From Anaerolineaceae bacterium UBA6086 (GTDB lineage: Bacteria; Chloroflexota; Anaerolineae; Anaerolineales; Anaerolineaceae), in NCBI GenBank assembly GCA_002436005.1, contig DIXG01000050.1, positions 1 through 13,137 of the forward strand: a stretch of DNA of 13,137 nucleotides, read 5' to 3'. The notes under the pieces are model-generated. The model made no database searches and had not been told where the DNA came from. It saw nothing but the letters and a program-made list of their open reading frames with translations. The translations under genes and the position numbers were made by a program. Every line of letters starts with the position of its first letter. Position 1 is the stretch's first letter. Of the stretch, positions 1-6,922 are shown piece after piece.

Positions 1-865
1 CGGCATCAAACTTCTGATAGCCCCTGCCCTTACGGGTTTTGAACCAGGCGGCTTTGGGGTTGCCGTTCCGTTCCAGCGCAACAGTCTGCAGCAAAAGGTC
101 GGTCACCGAATCCCACTCGCTGCCCGCCTCGGTTCCGTTCACGTCCCAGCCATGCGAGCCAAACCAATCCTCGGGCGTGCCATAAACCACCTCGCTGACA
201 CGATGGGAATCAATGCCAAAGTCATTCCAATCCAGCAGCATAACCAGGTTGTCCAGGTTTAATCCCCAGGCTGAATTCATGGTCTCATAAACGCCGCCCG
301 GCGTCAGCCCGGCTTCACCTTCAATCATGAACACACGCACTTCCCCTGCGCCCGCGCGCTTTAAAGCCAGTGCCTGCCCTGCGGCAGCGGGGCCCCCATG
401 GCCTGATGGCCCGGTGTTGAACTTGAGAAACAGGCTTTTATCTACCACCTCAGCATGGCCCGAAAGCCCGCCGCGGCGCCTGAAGCCCAGCAAATCTTCC
501 CAGAAGAGTGCCCGTTTTTCATACTGATTAATTCGGTACCGCTCATCCCCGGTTTGCTCAAACTCGATGCGCAATGCCTCGTTCAGCACCGCCAGCGTGC
601 AATACACCAGGGGCACTGTATGCCCTGCAGAGAGAATGAAGCGATCCGCAAACCGCTTTTCGGGATTGCGAATATCCCAGCGCATCGCTCCGCTGAGCAG
701 CAGTGAGAGAAAAATGTGGGCTTTTGACCGAGAACCGCCAGGGTGACCGCTTTGACGATAGTTGAGAATGAGATCAATCAGCTGGTCAACCATGTCCCGG
801 GTCTTTTCCCAATGGGGAAAATCCGATTTCAACGTTTCTAATGTTCTTCGTGGGTCCTGACTCAT
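1..865 (-). CDS. Transketolase-like protein, N-terminal part (cut by window edge)
   Basis: An open frame of 288 codons runs from ATG at 865 to the left edge without a stop. It matches the ThDP-binding N-terminal domain of transketolase, which moves two-carbon ketol units between sugar phosphates. Visible landmarks are SGHPGG (39-44), SAGH (79-82), SGHAE (about 135-139), TGPSGHG (151-157) and the ThDP/Mg region (about 180-219). That last region is atypical: the usual GDG...EG is replaced by GEAGLTPGG (183-191), so the Mg-binding Asp becomes Glu184. The later Asn is kept (DWND, N214). From memory, similar EGE-type motifs occur in a divergent transketolase lineage. An AGGAGG at 875-880, 9 nt upstream, supports the start. 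The gene follows the acylating aldehyde dehydrogenase by 33 bp, as expected of an operon partner. The pyrimidine-binding C-terminal half, which carries the catalytic Glu, lies outside the window, so a single-chain and a split enzyme cannot be told apart. Confidence 0.88.
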   Translation of the reverse strand, partial: MSQDPRRTLETLKSDFPHWEKTRDMVDQLIDLILNYRQSGHPGGSRSKAHIFLSLLLSGAMRWDIRNPEKRFADRFILSAGHTVPLVYCTLAVLNEALRIEFEQTGDERYRINQYEKRALFWEDLLGFRRRGGLSGHAEVVDKSLFLKFNTGPSGHGGPAAAGQALALKRAGAGEVRVFMIEGEAGLTPGGVYETMNSAWGLNLDNLVMLLDWNDFGIDSHRVSEVVYGTPEDWFGSHGWDVNGTEAGSEWDSVTDLLLQTVALERNGNPKAAWFKTRKGRGYQKFDA

Positions 866-898
866 GGTCAAGTGCCTCCTTCCAATCGGGGGAACAAC

Positions 899-2281
899 TT
901 ATTCTTTGCCATATTTTTCCCAGTGGGCGCCAAAGATCACGTTCTCATCAGGGATGACGGGCGGAATCGGTTTGGACACCCAGGTGATATTCAAGAAGTG
1001 CTTCCAGTGAATATTTTCCGTGGTGATGTTATTGCCCCAGGTGCCGCAGCCCAAAGTGAGCGTGAAGGGCATGCCGTTGTCATAGTTGCCGCTATTGCCA
1101 TAGCATTGCGGCTGGTTGATCATGATGCGGCTGACCGGGGCTTTTTCACCCAAGAGACGGATGCGCTCTTCGCTGGTGGTATGCAGACCGCAGCTGTGCC
1201 CGGTACCGTTGAAAGCAGTAATATCCTGCACATACTTGATCGCCTCTTCAAAATCACGGCACTTCCATAGCGTCATCACGACCGATAACTTCTCTGCGGA
1301 GAAGGGATCCTCCGGACCAATTGCCTTGCCATACACCATCAGGAAGGATTTACCATCCGGCAGGTCAATCCCTGCCAGTCCGGTAATCTTCTTTGCAGGC
1401 TGGGCAACGATGTCTTTATTCAGATGCACACCATCCGGCCACATGGTTTTTTGCAGTTTATCCCGTTCTTCTCCTTCGCATAAATATCCGCCAACATCCT
1501 GAAGTTTTTGAATAAAGGTGTCGAAAATCTCTTCAAAGATCACAACTGAGTTTTCAGTTGAGCATGAGGTTGCCAGGTCAAAGGTCTTGCTCTGGAAGAT
1601 CTTATAAGCGGCTTTATCCAGATCGGCTGTTTCATCCACAATGCAGACCGAATTGCCAGCGCCCACGCCATAGGCTGGCTTGCCGCTGGAATAGGCTGCC
1701 TTCACCATGCCGCCACCGCCTGTTGCCACCACCAGGTCCACCGCTGACATCAGCGCCTGCGAAAGCTCAACGGTCGGCTCCTCAATACACTGGAGCAAAT
1801 CGAGCGGTGCACCCACCTGCGCCAGAGCTTTACGCATCTTTTCCACGTTCAGCAGACAGGTTTTCTTTGCCCGTGGGTGCGGGGCAAAAATGATCGCATT
1901 GCGGGTCTTCAGTGCCGCAAGCGCATTGGCGGGCAGGGTCGCGCTGGCATTGGTCACCGGCGTCAGCGCGCCAATCACACCCACTGGCTTGGCATACTTG
2001 AGCAGACCTTTTTCCACGTCTTCTTCAATCAAGCCGGTGGTCTTCAACCCATGCAGATCACGCAGCGTGCCCAGTGTTTTCTTCTGATGTTTGACCAATT
2101 TATCCTCATAGGTACCCATTTGGGTTTCTTCAAACGCCAGGCGGGCACATTCCTCAGCGCTGATATAGGCTTGCCAGCCTACCGCAGCCACCATCTCATC
2201 GACGCGTTCCTGGTCCCAATCCGCAATGACCGCTTGTGCTTTCTTAGCCTTTGCCACAAGTGTCTCGATCAAATTTTCCAT
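899..2281 (-). CDS. CoA-acylating aldehyde dehydrogenase (SauS/EutE type)
   Basis: A 460-residue enzyme of the acylating aldehyde dehydrogenase family, which converts an aldehyde plus CoA and NAD(P)+ to acyl-CoA. The candidate catalytic Cys240 lies in TSCSTEN (238-244). TPVTN (107-111), ATGGGG (186-191) and GVGAGN (205-210) are typical of the fold. The C-terminal stretch with GCGTWG and a TEN-x-x-W-K-H-FLN run, ending in a FG-x-H-W element, resembles acylating sulfoacetaldehyde dehydrogenases more than AdhE-type enzymes, as I remember those sequences. The substrate is not fixed by this: acetaldehyde, glycolaldehyde or another short aldehyde is also possible. The frame stays open upstream to 2374, but the extra 31 residues look non-coding. 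A GGAG 7 nt before ATG 2281 and the family-like N terminus favour the shorter form. It lies between the Mo hydroxylase and the transketolase, so it may consume an aldehyde made by either. Confidence 0.9.
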   Translation of the reverse strand: MENLIETLVAKAKKAQAVIADWDQERVDEMVAAVGWQAYISAEECARLAFEETQMGTYEDKLVKHQKKTLGTLRDLHGLKTTGLIEEDVEKGLLKYAKPVGVIGALTPVTNASATLPANALAALKTRNAIIFAPHPRAKKTCLLNVEKMRKALAQVGAPLDLLQCIEEPTVELSQALMSAVDLVVATGGGGMVKAAYSSGKPAYGVGAGNSVCIVDETADLDKAAYKIFQSKTFDLATSCSTENSVVIFEEIFDTFIQKLQDVGGYLCEGEERDKLQKTMWPDGVHLNKDIVAQPAKKITGLAGIDLPDGKSFLMVYGKAIGPEDPFSAEKLSVVMTLWKCRDFEEAIKYVQDITAFNGTGHSCGLHTTSEERIRLLGEKAPVSRIMINQPQCYGNSGNYDNGMPFTLTLGCGTWGNNITTENIHWKHFLNITWVSKPIPPVIPDENVIFGAHWEKYGKE

Positions 2282-2288
2282 CTTTCTG

Positions 2289-2292
2289 CTCC
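2289..2292 (-). promoter_or_regulatory. Ribosome binding site that sets the aldehyde dehydrogenase start
   Basis: GGAG on the minus strand, 7 nt before ATG 2281. No comparable site precedes the upstream in-frame ATG at 2374. The residues between the two starts do not look like the family, so this site decides the start. Confidence 0.7.
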
Positions 2293-2333
2293 AATCAATC
2301 CGGTTTAGTTTTTTTAAGTATGATCTGTTAACC

Positions 2334-2372
2334 GATCTTCCTCTTCCCGACATCCATAGGTCCTGGAAGATC
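2334..2372. repeat. 8-bp inverted repeat, 23-nt spacer
   Basis: GATCTTCC at 2334-2341 and its exact reverse complement GGAAGATC at 2365-2372 lie in the 110-bp gap between the Mo hydroxylase stop and the aldehyde dehydrogenase start. It could form a stem with a large loop in the mRNA or serve as a protein site. No U-run follows it on the minus strand, so it is not an intrinsic terminator. A repeat this short can arise by chance. Confidence 0.35.
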
Positions 2373-2391
2373 AAATGATGAATAAAGATCG

Positions 2392-5169
2392 TTATTCTTT
2401 ATTCTGAATTGCTTCCAAAATCCGTTCTTTGGTGGCGGGAATCTCGTGGATCCACACGCCCACAGCATCGTGGATGGCGTTAATCACTGCCGGCGCTGTA
2501 GGCGTAATCGCCAGCTCACCCATCCCCTTGGCACCCAAAGGGCCCTTGGGGTGCGGATCGGTGATCGGGATGGCAATAATTTCAGGAATATCACGAAATC
2601 GCAGCAAGCCCAGATCCTTCAGGCGGGCGGTCTGCGGAATACCGTCTTTCAGCTGATAGGATTCGCTCAAGGCATAGCCTAACCCCTGCACAGCCGCGCC
2701 TTCCAGCTGTCCAACCACATTTTTATAGATCAGCGGTGTGCCCGAATCGTGTGCGGCAATCACCTTGTGCACGCGCACATCCCCTGTTTTCTCGTTAACG
2801 GACAAGATCACAGCCTGTGCGCCAAAATCATAGGCAAAGTGAAGCGGTGCAGTTGGCACTGCAGGGTATGACTCCACATGATCTGGGGGCGGCTGTGTGA
2901 CCGGGGCGTCATAATGCGCTTCATAGGTGTATTCTGTGTTGCCACTGGCAAGCGTTTCCAGTGAAATCAGCTCTCTTCCAGTTTTTTCATCAAAGAATTT
3001 CCCATCTTTGATGCTCAAATTATCCTCTACCACATCAAATTCATCAGCAACCGCTTTCCAGAGCAGCTCTTTGAATCCCTCAGCTGCCAATTTGACGGCG
3101 TTACCCGTGACAAAGGTTGCCCGGGAGGCAGTCGTCATACCGCCGTGCGGATCTAAACGGGTATCACCGGTATGAATCCGGATCATGTAGGGGGGAACCC
3201 CCAGGATGCGCGAGGTGATCGTTTGGGCCACCTGGTTGGAACCCTGACCCATATCTGATGCGCCGTGGCGAACCAGGAAGCGACCATCCTGTTCCAGGCT
3301 GACTCGTGCTCCAGCCTTATCCGGGATATTGGATCCCAAGCCAACATTTTTATAACCACAGGCAATCCCAACACCCAACTTCTCGTCCTGCCCCACTTCA
3401 GGCAGTGTCGTTTTTGCCAGCGTGTCTTTGAGTGCGGTCAGACACTGCATCATCCCGGACCCAACCTCTTCCGTCAGCACATCACCAGTGATGGTAGCCT
3501 TGCCCAGGTCCAGCGCATTCTGCAAGCGCGCTTCCATCGGGTCCAGCCCCAGCATCTCGATCATATGCTCAAAATGAACTTCAGCAGCAAAGGTTGCCTG
3601 GGGGCTGCCGTAACCGCGGAATGCACCGCAAGGATTGTTATTGGTCAGCACGGCATAGGTGTTCACTTCCACATGCGGTACCTCATAGGGTCCGCAGGCG
3701 AATGCCATCATACGGAACAAAACGGCTTCCCCTGCTGACGCATAAGCGCCAGTGTCACCATAGATTTCAATCTCTGCCGCCATCAACTTACCCTCTTTGG
3801 TGGCGCCCATCTTATAATGCAGCTCTGCGGCATGCCGTTTATAGCTAACGGCTATTGATTCTTCGCGGCTCCAATGCACTTTAACCGGTCGCCCTGTATG
3901 ATAGGCTGCCAGCGCCGCATGGATCTGACCGGCAATATCCTCCTTGCCGCCAAAACCGCCGCCCATATACATATGGGCGATCTGGACCTGCTCCTCGTCC
4001 ACCCCCATCACCTTTGCAACTTGATGACGATCGTCCGTAGGACCCTGGCTGCCGACATACACCTTGATGGTGCCATCCTCTTCCACAACACCAATGCTGG
4101 TTTCTGTTTCCATGTAAGCATGTTCAACAAAGGGAACATGGTAGGTTTGCTCATAAATCAGATCTGATTCGGCAAACCCCTTTTGAATATCTCCCTTTGC
4201 CACATGATAATGCTTCAAGATATTCGGTTTATAGTGGCGTTCCTCGATGAGATTGGGATGCAGCACAGGTGCACCAGGTTTGAGTGCGTCACTGATCGTG
4301 CTGATCACGGGTAGGGGTTCAATTTCAACTTCAATCGCGTCCAGCGCTGCCTGAACTTGCTCTTCCGTTTCGCCAACAACCAGCGCCAGGGTATCCCCAA
4401 CATAACGCACCACATCATCACAAAAGACCTTTTGGTCTTCCAGGATCGCGCCAAAGATATTCTCTCCTGGGATGTCTTTTTCCGTCAGGATCTTCACAAT
4501 CCCGGGCATCTTCTCAGCAGCGCTGAAATCCACCTTCTTGACCTTGCCATGGGGCACATTTGCCCGCAAAGCTTTAGCGTAAAGCATCTCCTTGAAGCTC
4601 AGGTCATTGGTATAGAGAAGTTTGCCGGTCAGCTTTTCCAGGGTCAGATATTCATTCGCCGTATCTTCGTCTGTCCAGGTGCTCATCTCATCACCGCGCA
4701 AGATGGCTGCTGCTCTCTTGATGGATTGATCCATCCGGTTCAGCCCCACACAGCGGCAGAGCGTGCCAGAGATCGCCCGTTCAATTTGCTGATCGGTGGG
4801 GTTCAGGTTTTCATCCAGCAGTGCCTTCGCAGACATGAGCGCACCGGGCGCGCAGTAACCGCACTGGAAAATGCCGTCCTGGATCACAGTTTGCAGCAAA
4901 GGATGCGGAGTCGTATCCTTCAACTGTAAGCTTTCAATTGTTTCAACCACCGCACCATCAAGCGTGGACATTTTCCTGGAACAGGAAATCCTCGCTCGTC
5001 CATCAATAATGACTTTGCATAAACCGCAGGTGCCCTCATTGTCGCAACCCTGCTTTGTTCCCGTCAGTCCCAGCTTTTCGCGCAAGAAACGCAGCAAGGT
5101 CCAATCCAAAAAAGCTGGTTCAACGTGGACCACATCCCCATTGATGGTAAGTGTTATCTGATCAGTCAT
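2392..5169 (-). CDS. Fused [2Fe-2S]/molybdopterin hydroxylase (aldehyde oxidoreductase / xanthine dehydrogenase family)
   Basis: A 925-residue xanthine oxidase-family enzyme that joins the Fe-S and Mo subunits in one chain and has no FAD domain. This is the layout of Desulfovibrio gigas Mop (about 907 residues) and of the fused selenium-dependent hydroxylases. Residues 1-160 carry two [2Fe-2S] clusters: Cys42, 48, 51, 63 (plant-ferredoxin type) and Cys103, 106, 138, 140 (QCGYC...LCRC). The first pair is spaced C-x5-C rather than the common C-x4-C. The Mo domain spans about 165-920, with GGGFGGKE (403-410), AFRGYG (516-521), DMGQG in the middle and KGMGE near the end, giving Glu885 as the catalytic base. 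Glu410 matches the xanthine oxidase Glu802 position, while the Arg880 position looks like Ala (alignment by eye). An N-heterocycle or an aldehyde is therefore possible. Electrons probably leave to ferredoxin or a separate flavoprotein not encoded here. GGAG 5 nt before ATG supports the start. Confidence 0.93.
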   Translation of the reverse strand: MTDQITLTINGDVVHVEPAFLDWTLLRFLREKLGLTGTKQGCDNEGTCGLCKVIIDGRARISCSRKMSTLDGAVVETIESLQLKDTTPHPLLQTVIQDGIFQCGYCAPGALMSAKALLDENLNPTDQQIERAISGTLCRCVGLNRMDQSIKRAAAILRGDEMSTWTDEDTANEYLTLEKLTGKLLYTNDLSFKEMLYAKALRANVPHGKVKKVDFSAAEKMPGIVKILTEKDIPGENIFGAILEDQKVFCDDVVRYVGDTLALVVGETEEQVQAALDAIEVEIEPLPVISTISDALKPGAPVLHPNLIEERHYKPNILKHYHVAKGDIQKGFAESDLIYEQTYHVPFVEHAYMETETSIGVVEEDGTIKVYVGSQGPTDDRHQVAKVMGVDEEQVQIAHMYMGGGFGGKEDIAGQIHAALAAYHTGRPVKVHWSREESIAVSYKRHAAELHYKMGATKEGKLMAAEIEIYGDTGAYASAGEAVLFRMMAFACGPYEVPHVEVNTYAVLTNNNPCGAFRGYGSPQATFAAEVHFEHMIEMLGLDPMEARLQNALDLGKATITGDVLTEEVGSGMMQCLTALKDTLAKTTLPEVGQDEKLGVGIACGYKNVGLGSNIPDKAGARVSLEQDGRFLVRHGASDMGQGSNQVAQTITSRILGVPPYMIRIHTGDTRLDPHGGMTTASRATFVTGNAVKLAAEGFKELLWKAVADEFDVVEDNLSIKDGKFFDEKTGRELISLETLASGNTEYTYEAHYDAPVTQPPPDHVESYPAVPTAPLHFAYDFGAQAVILSVNEKTGDVRVHKVIAAHDSGTPLIYKNVVGQLEGAAVQGLGYALSESYQLKDGIPQTARLKDLGLLRFRDIPEIIAIPITDPHPKGPLGAKGMGELAITPTAPAVINAIHDAVGVWIHEIPATKERILEAIQNKE

Positions 5170-5216
5170 TTTCTCTCCGCTTTCTCATCCAATTCATCCA
5201 CTCAGGTGCTCCGATT

Positions 5217-5232
5217 TCCGCTTAGAAGCGGA
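5217..5232. repeat. Small hairpin in the leader of the Mo hydroxylase gene
   Basis: TCCGCTTAGAAGCGGA is a perfect inverted repeat (7-bp arms, 2-nt centre; or 6-bp arms with a TAGA loop). It lies between the candidate promoter at 5280-5288 and the start at 5169. No U-run follows on the minus strand, so it is unlikely to be a terminator. A 5'-end mRNA stabiliser or a protein-binding site is possible. Confidence 0.45.
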
Positions 5233-5279
5233 CCACCTTTCAACCGATAATCCTGTTAAGTCTTCATGTGTTCTGAACA

Positions 5280-5288
5280 ATTTTAACA
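5280..5288 (-). promoter_or_regulatory. Candidate extended -10 promoter for the Mo hydroxylase unit
   Basis: Read on the minus strand, TGTTAAAAT fits the TGnTAtaaT extended -10 pattern with one mismatch. It lies about 110 bp upstream of the Mo hydroxylase start, inside the largest gap of the window. No good -35 hexamer is seen at 16-17 bp, which is typical of extended -10 promoters or of activator-dependent ones. The perfect palindrome at 5311-5325 sits just upstream, around -40. Confidence 0.4.
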
Positions 5289-5310
5289 TATTTCGTTCAA
5301 TAATTCCGAA

Positions 5311-5325
5311 ATTTGAGCCTCAAAT
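5311..5325. promoter_or_regulatory. Perfect 15-bp palindrome, candidate operator
   Basis: ATTTGAGCCTCAAAT is a perfect 7-1-7 palindrome in the 188-bp gap upstream of the Mo hydroxylase gene. It is centred about 34 bp upstream of the candidate -10 core (5280-5285). Position and symmetry suit a dimeric regulator. One half-site, ATTTGAG on the minus strand, recurs at 6916-6922 just after the transaldolase stop. No regulator gene is present in the window to pair with it. Confidence 0.5.
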
Positions 5326-5357
5326 CTGCGTGGTTTTGCGTCATCCAGTTGACGGAA

Positions 5358-6866
5358 TCATTTCTGAACAGGCTTAAATTCCGGGCCAAGCCCCTTCAAC
5401 CGCACACCCGATCTGAGGTGTTTATAATCGATCTTAACCGGGTCTTCAATGATGGCGCTGGGTGCATCCACATTGATGATCTCTGCAGCAAGCGAACCAA
5501 AATCTGCCCGGTAATGGTTGGCGCTCTTCAACACCAGGATTTTCACCTCCGAAGGTTCAATCCCCACCGTTTGGAACAGGGATCGATCCAATGCCTGCAT
5601 CCGGTCCGTTGAAACAACGATCCGTACACCCTGGTGGCTTAACTGCGCCATTTTACCCAGGTTCAGCCGGCGACCCTTCACCATTGGTCCCACACCAATG
5701 AAATCACCTTCAAAGAGTTGTTCAACCTTGTAAACAGCCGTGTATGGCGTATGCCCGGGCAACGATTTCCCGCCAAGAGGGATCTCAATTTCAGCGCCTT
5801 CTCCAGCTTGGTGAGCTGCGGCAGCAGCTGCCGGATCCCAAATCACACCAAGCGCGGCATTTTGTGCTTTCTGTTTGATCAGCTCCTCCAGGATCCAAAC
5901 CGAATCCGATGGACTGCCGCCGCCAGCGTTATCCTGAACGTCAATCAGCAGGATCGTCCCATCAGCGGTGTTCGAAAGTTCAATTGCCTTCTTCACTGCG
6001 TCCGCAGCAGAAAACATATTGACTGAGAAGCCCTCTTCCCGTTCCAACATCGCATCCAACAGAAAATCAGCAGCTTCATCAGCAGCCTGCTGGGTTTTGG
6101 CATAGGTAAAAATAGAAGGACCCGTATGCGGCAGGTCGCAGGCATTGAAGCCCTCCATGATCGATGCAGAAAGCACATTTTCGCGTGCTTCAACCTCCGG
6201 GATGAGGGCGTAGAGTGACTTTGCAGGCTCAATCGTTGTGGGCTGCGTCGTCGCCGGCATCAGGAAGGGTGATTGGCGAAAGGCTTTATAGACCTCATTA
6301 CCATCCACAAGGTATTTCATCAAAACTGCGCTGCGCTGTCCGGCTTCATAGCCATCCACATGCGGGTATGTGCGGTAGCCCACCATCGCATCTGCCAGCT
6401 CAAAATTTTCAGGCGAAATATTGCCGTGCAGATCCAGTGAAGCCACAATCGGGATATCGCCCACCACCTGACGCACCCGCCGGATGATCTCGGTCTCGCC
6501 ATCCTGCAGATCGCCATAGACCATAGCGCCGTGCAGGTCCAGATAAATTCCATCATATGGGAGCGATTTCCGCATGGCATCCAAAATCATGTCCATGAGC
6601 GTGTTAAAAACATCCTCTGGAACAGATTGTGAGGGTTCGGTACCGCACCAGACCAGGGGAATGACCTCCAAATCAAGGGTATCCGCCTCTTGCAGAAAGC
6701 CGCTCGAAGCAATGTTGACCTTGCCCTGCTTAAACTGCAAGATGTCCTCACCTTGCAATAACTCGGGGTAAAACCCGCTTTGCTTGATAAAATTCTCCAG
6801 CAGTGTCGGTGTTGACGAAAATGTGTTGGTCTCATGAATAAATCCTGCCAAACCAATGCGTTTCAC
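5358..6866 (-). CDS. M81 family (MlrC-like) zinc metallohydrolase
   Basis: A 502-residue protein of the M81 family, named for microcystinase C, with an N-terminal MlrC domain (about 1-300) and an MlrC C-terminal domain (about 310-490). It opens with the family signature GFIHETNTF (8-16). LDLHGAM (109-115), LDLHGNIS (144-151) and TYPHVD (166-171) follow. The predicted zinc ligands are Asp145, His147 and His169, and their spacing equals the Asp/His/His spacing I recall for MlrC. Most relatives occur in bacteria that do not degrade microcystin and probably cleave other amide or peptide-like bonds, so the toxin role should not be assumed. The start is GTG with GGGAG 6 nt upstream, and the gene lies 56 bp after the transaldolase-like gene. 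With three further C-N hydrolases in the block, a role as an amidase on a linear intermediate is likely but inferred. Confidence 0.9.
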   Translation of the reverse strand: MKRIGLAGFIHETNTFSSTPTLLENFIKQSGFYPELLQGEDILQFKQGKVNIASSGFLQEADTLDLEVIPLVWCGTEPSQSVPEDVFNTLMDMILDAMRKSLPYDGIYLDLHGAMVYGDLQDGETEIIRRVRQVVGDIPIVASLDLHGNISPENFELADAMVGYRTYPHVDGYEAGQRSAVLMKYLVDGNEVYKAFRQSPFLMPATTQPTTIEPAKSLYALIPEVEARENVLSASIMEGFNACDLPHTGPSIFTYAKTQQAADEAADFLLDAMLEREEGFSVNMFSAADAVKKAIELSNTADGTILLIDVQDNAGGGSPSDSVWILEELIKQKAQNAALGVIWDPAAAAAAHQAGEGAEIEIPLGGKSLPGHTPYTAVYKVEQLFEGDFIGVGPMVKGRRLNLGKMAQLSHQGVRIVVSTDRMQALDRSLFQTVGIEPSEVKILVLKSANHYRADFGSLAAEIINVDAPSAIIEDPVKIDYKHLRSGVRLKGLGPEFKPVQK

Positions 6867-6872
6867 AATCTG

Positions 6873-6877
6873 CTCCC
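6873..6877 (-). promoter_or_regulatory. Ribosome binding site for the GTG start of the M81 gene
   Basis: GGGAG on the minus strand, 6 nt before GTG 6866. The family N terminus (GFIHETNTF) begins only 7 residues after this GTG, and no ATG lies nearby in frame, so the GTG start is well supported. Confidence 0.7.
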
Positions 6878-6922
6878 TTTTTTACTAAACAATAACAAAA
6901 GCTAACCTTAATGCACTCAAAT

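Noticed and set aside
2282..2374. 31-residue N-terminal extension of the aldehyde dehydrogenase
   Set aside because: No ribosome binding site at 2374, unfamiliar composition, and a good GGAG before ATG 2281 where the family-like sequence begins.
4357..4929. 190-codon open frame on the plus strand
   Set aside because: It lies fully opposite the Mo hydroxylase gene, whose Fe-S and Mo motifs run through this stretch. It shows no recognisable domain, and other plus-strand frames in the window are antisense shadows of the same kind.
5339..5354. Possible terminator after the M81 gene (CGTCA / TGACG arms)
   Set aside because: The arms are only 5 bp with a 6-nt loop, and the following minus-strand sequence is not U-rich.
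5358..6866. Microcystin degradation cluster
   Set aside because: No MlrA, MlrB or MlrD homologue is present, and M81 proteins occur widely outside toxin degraders.
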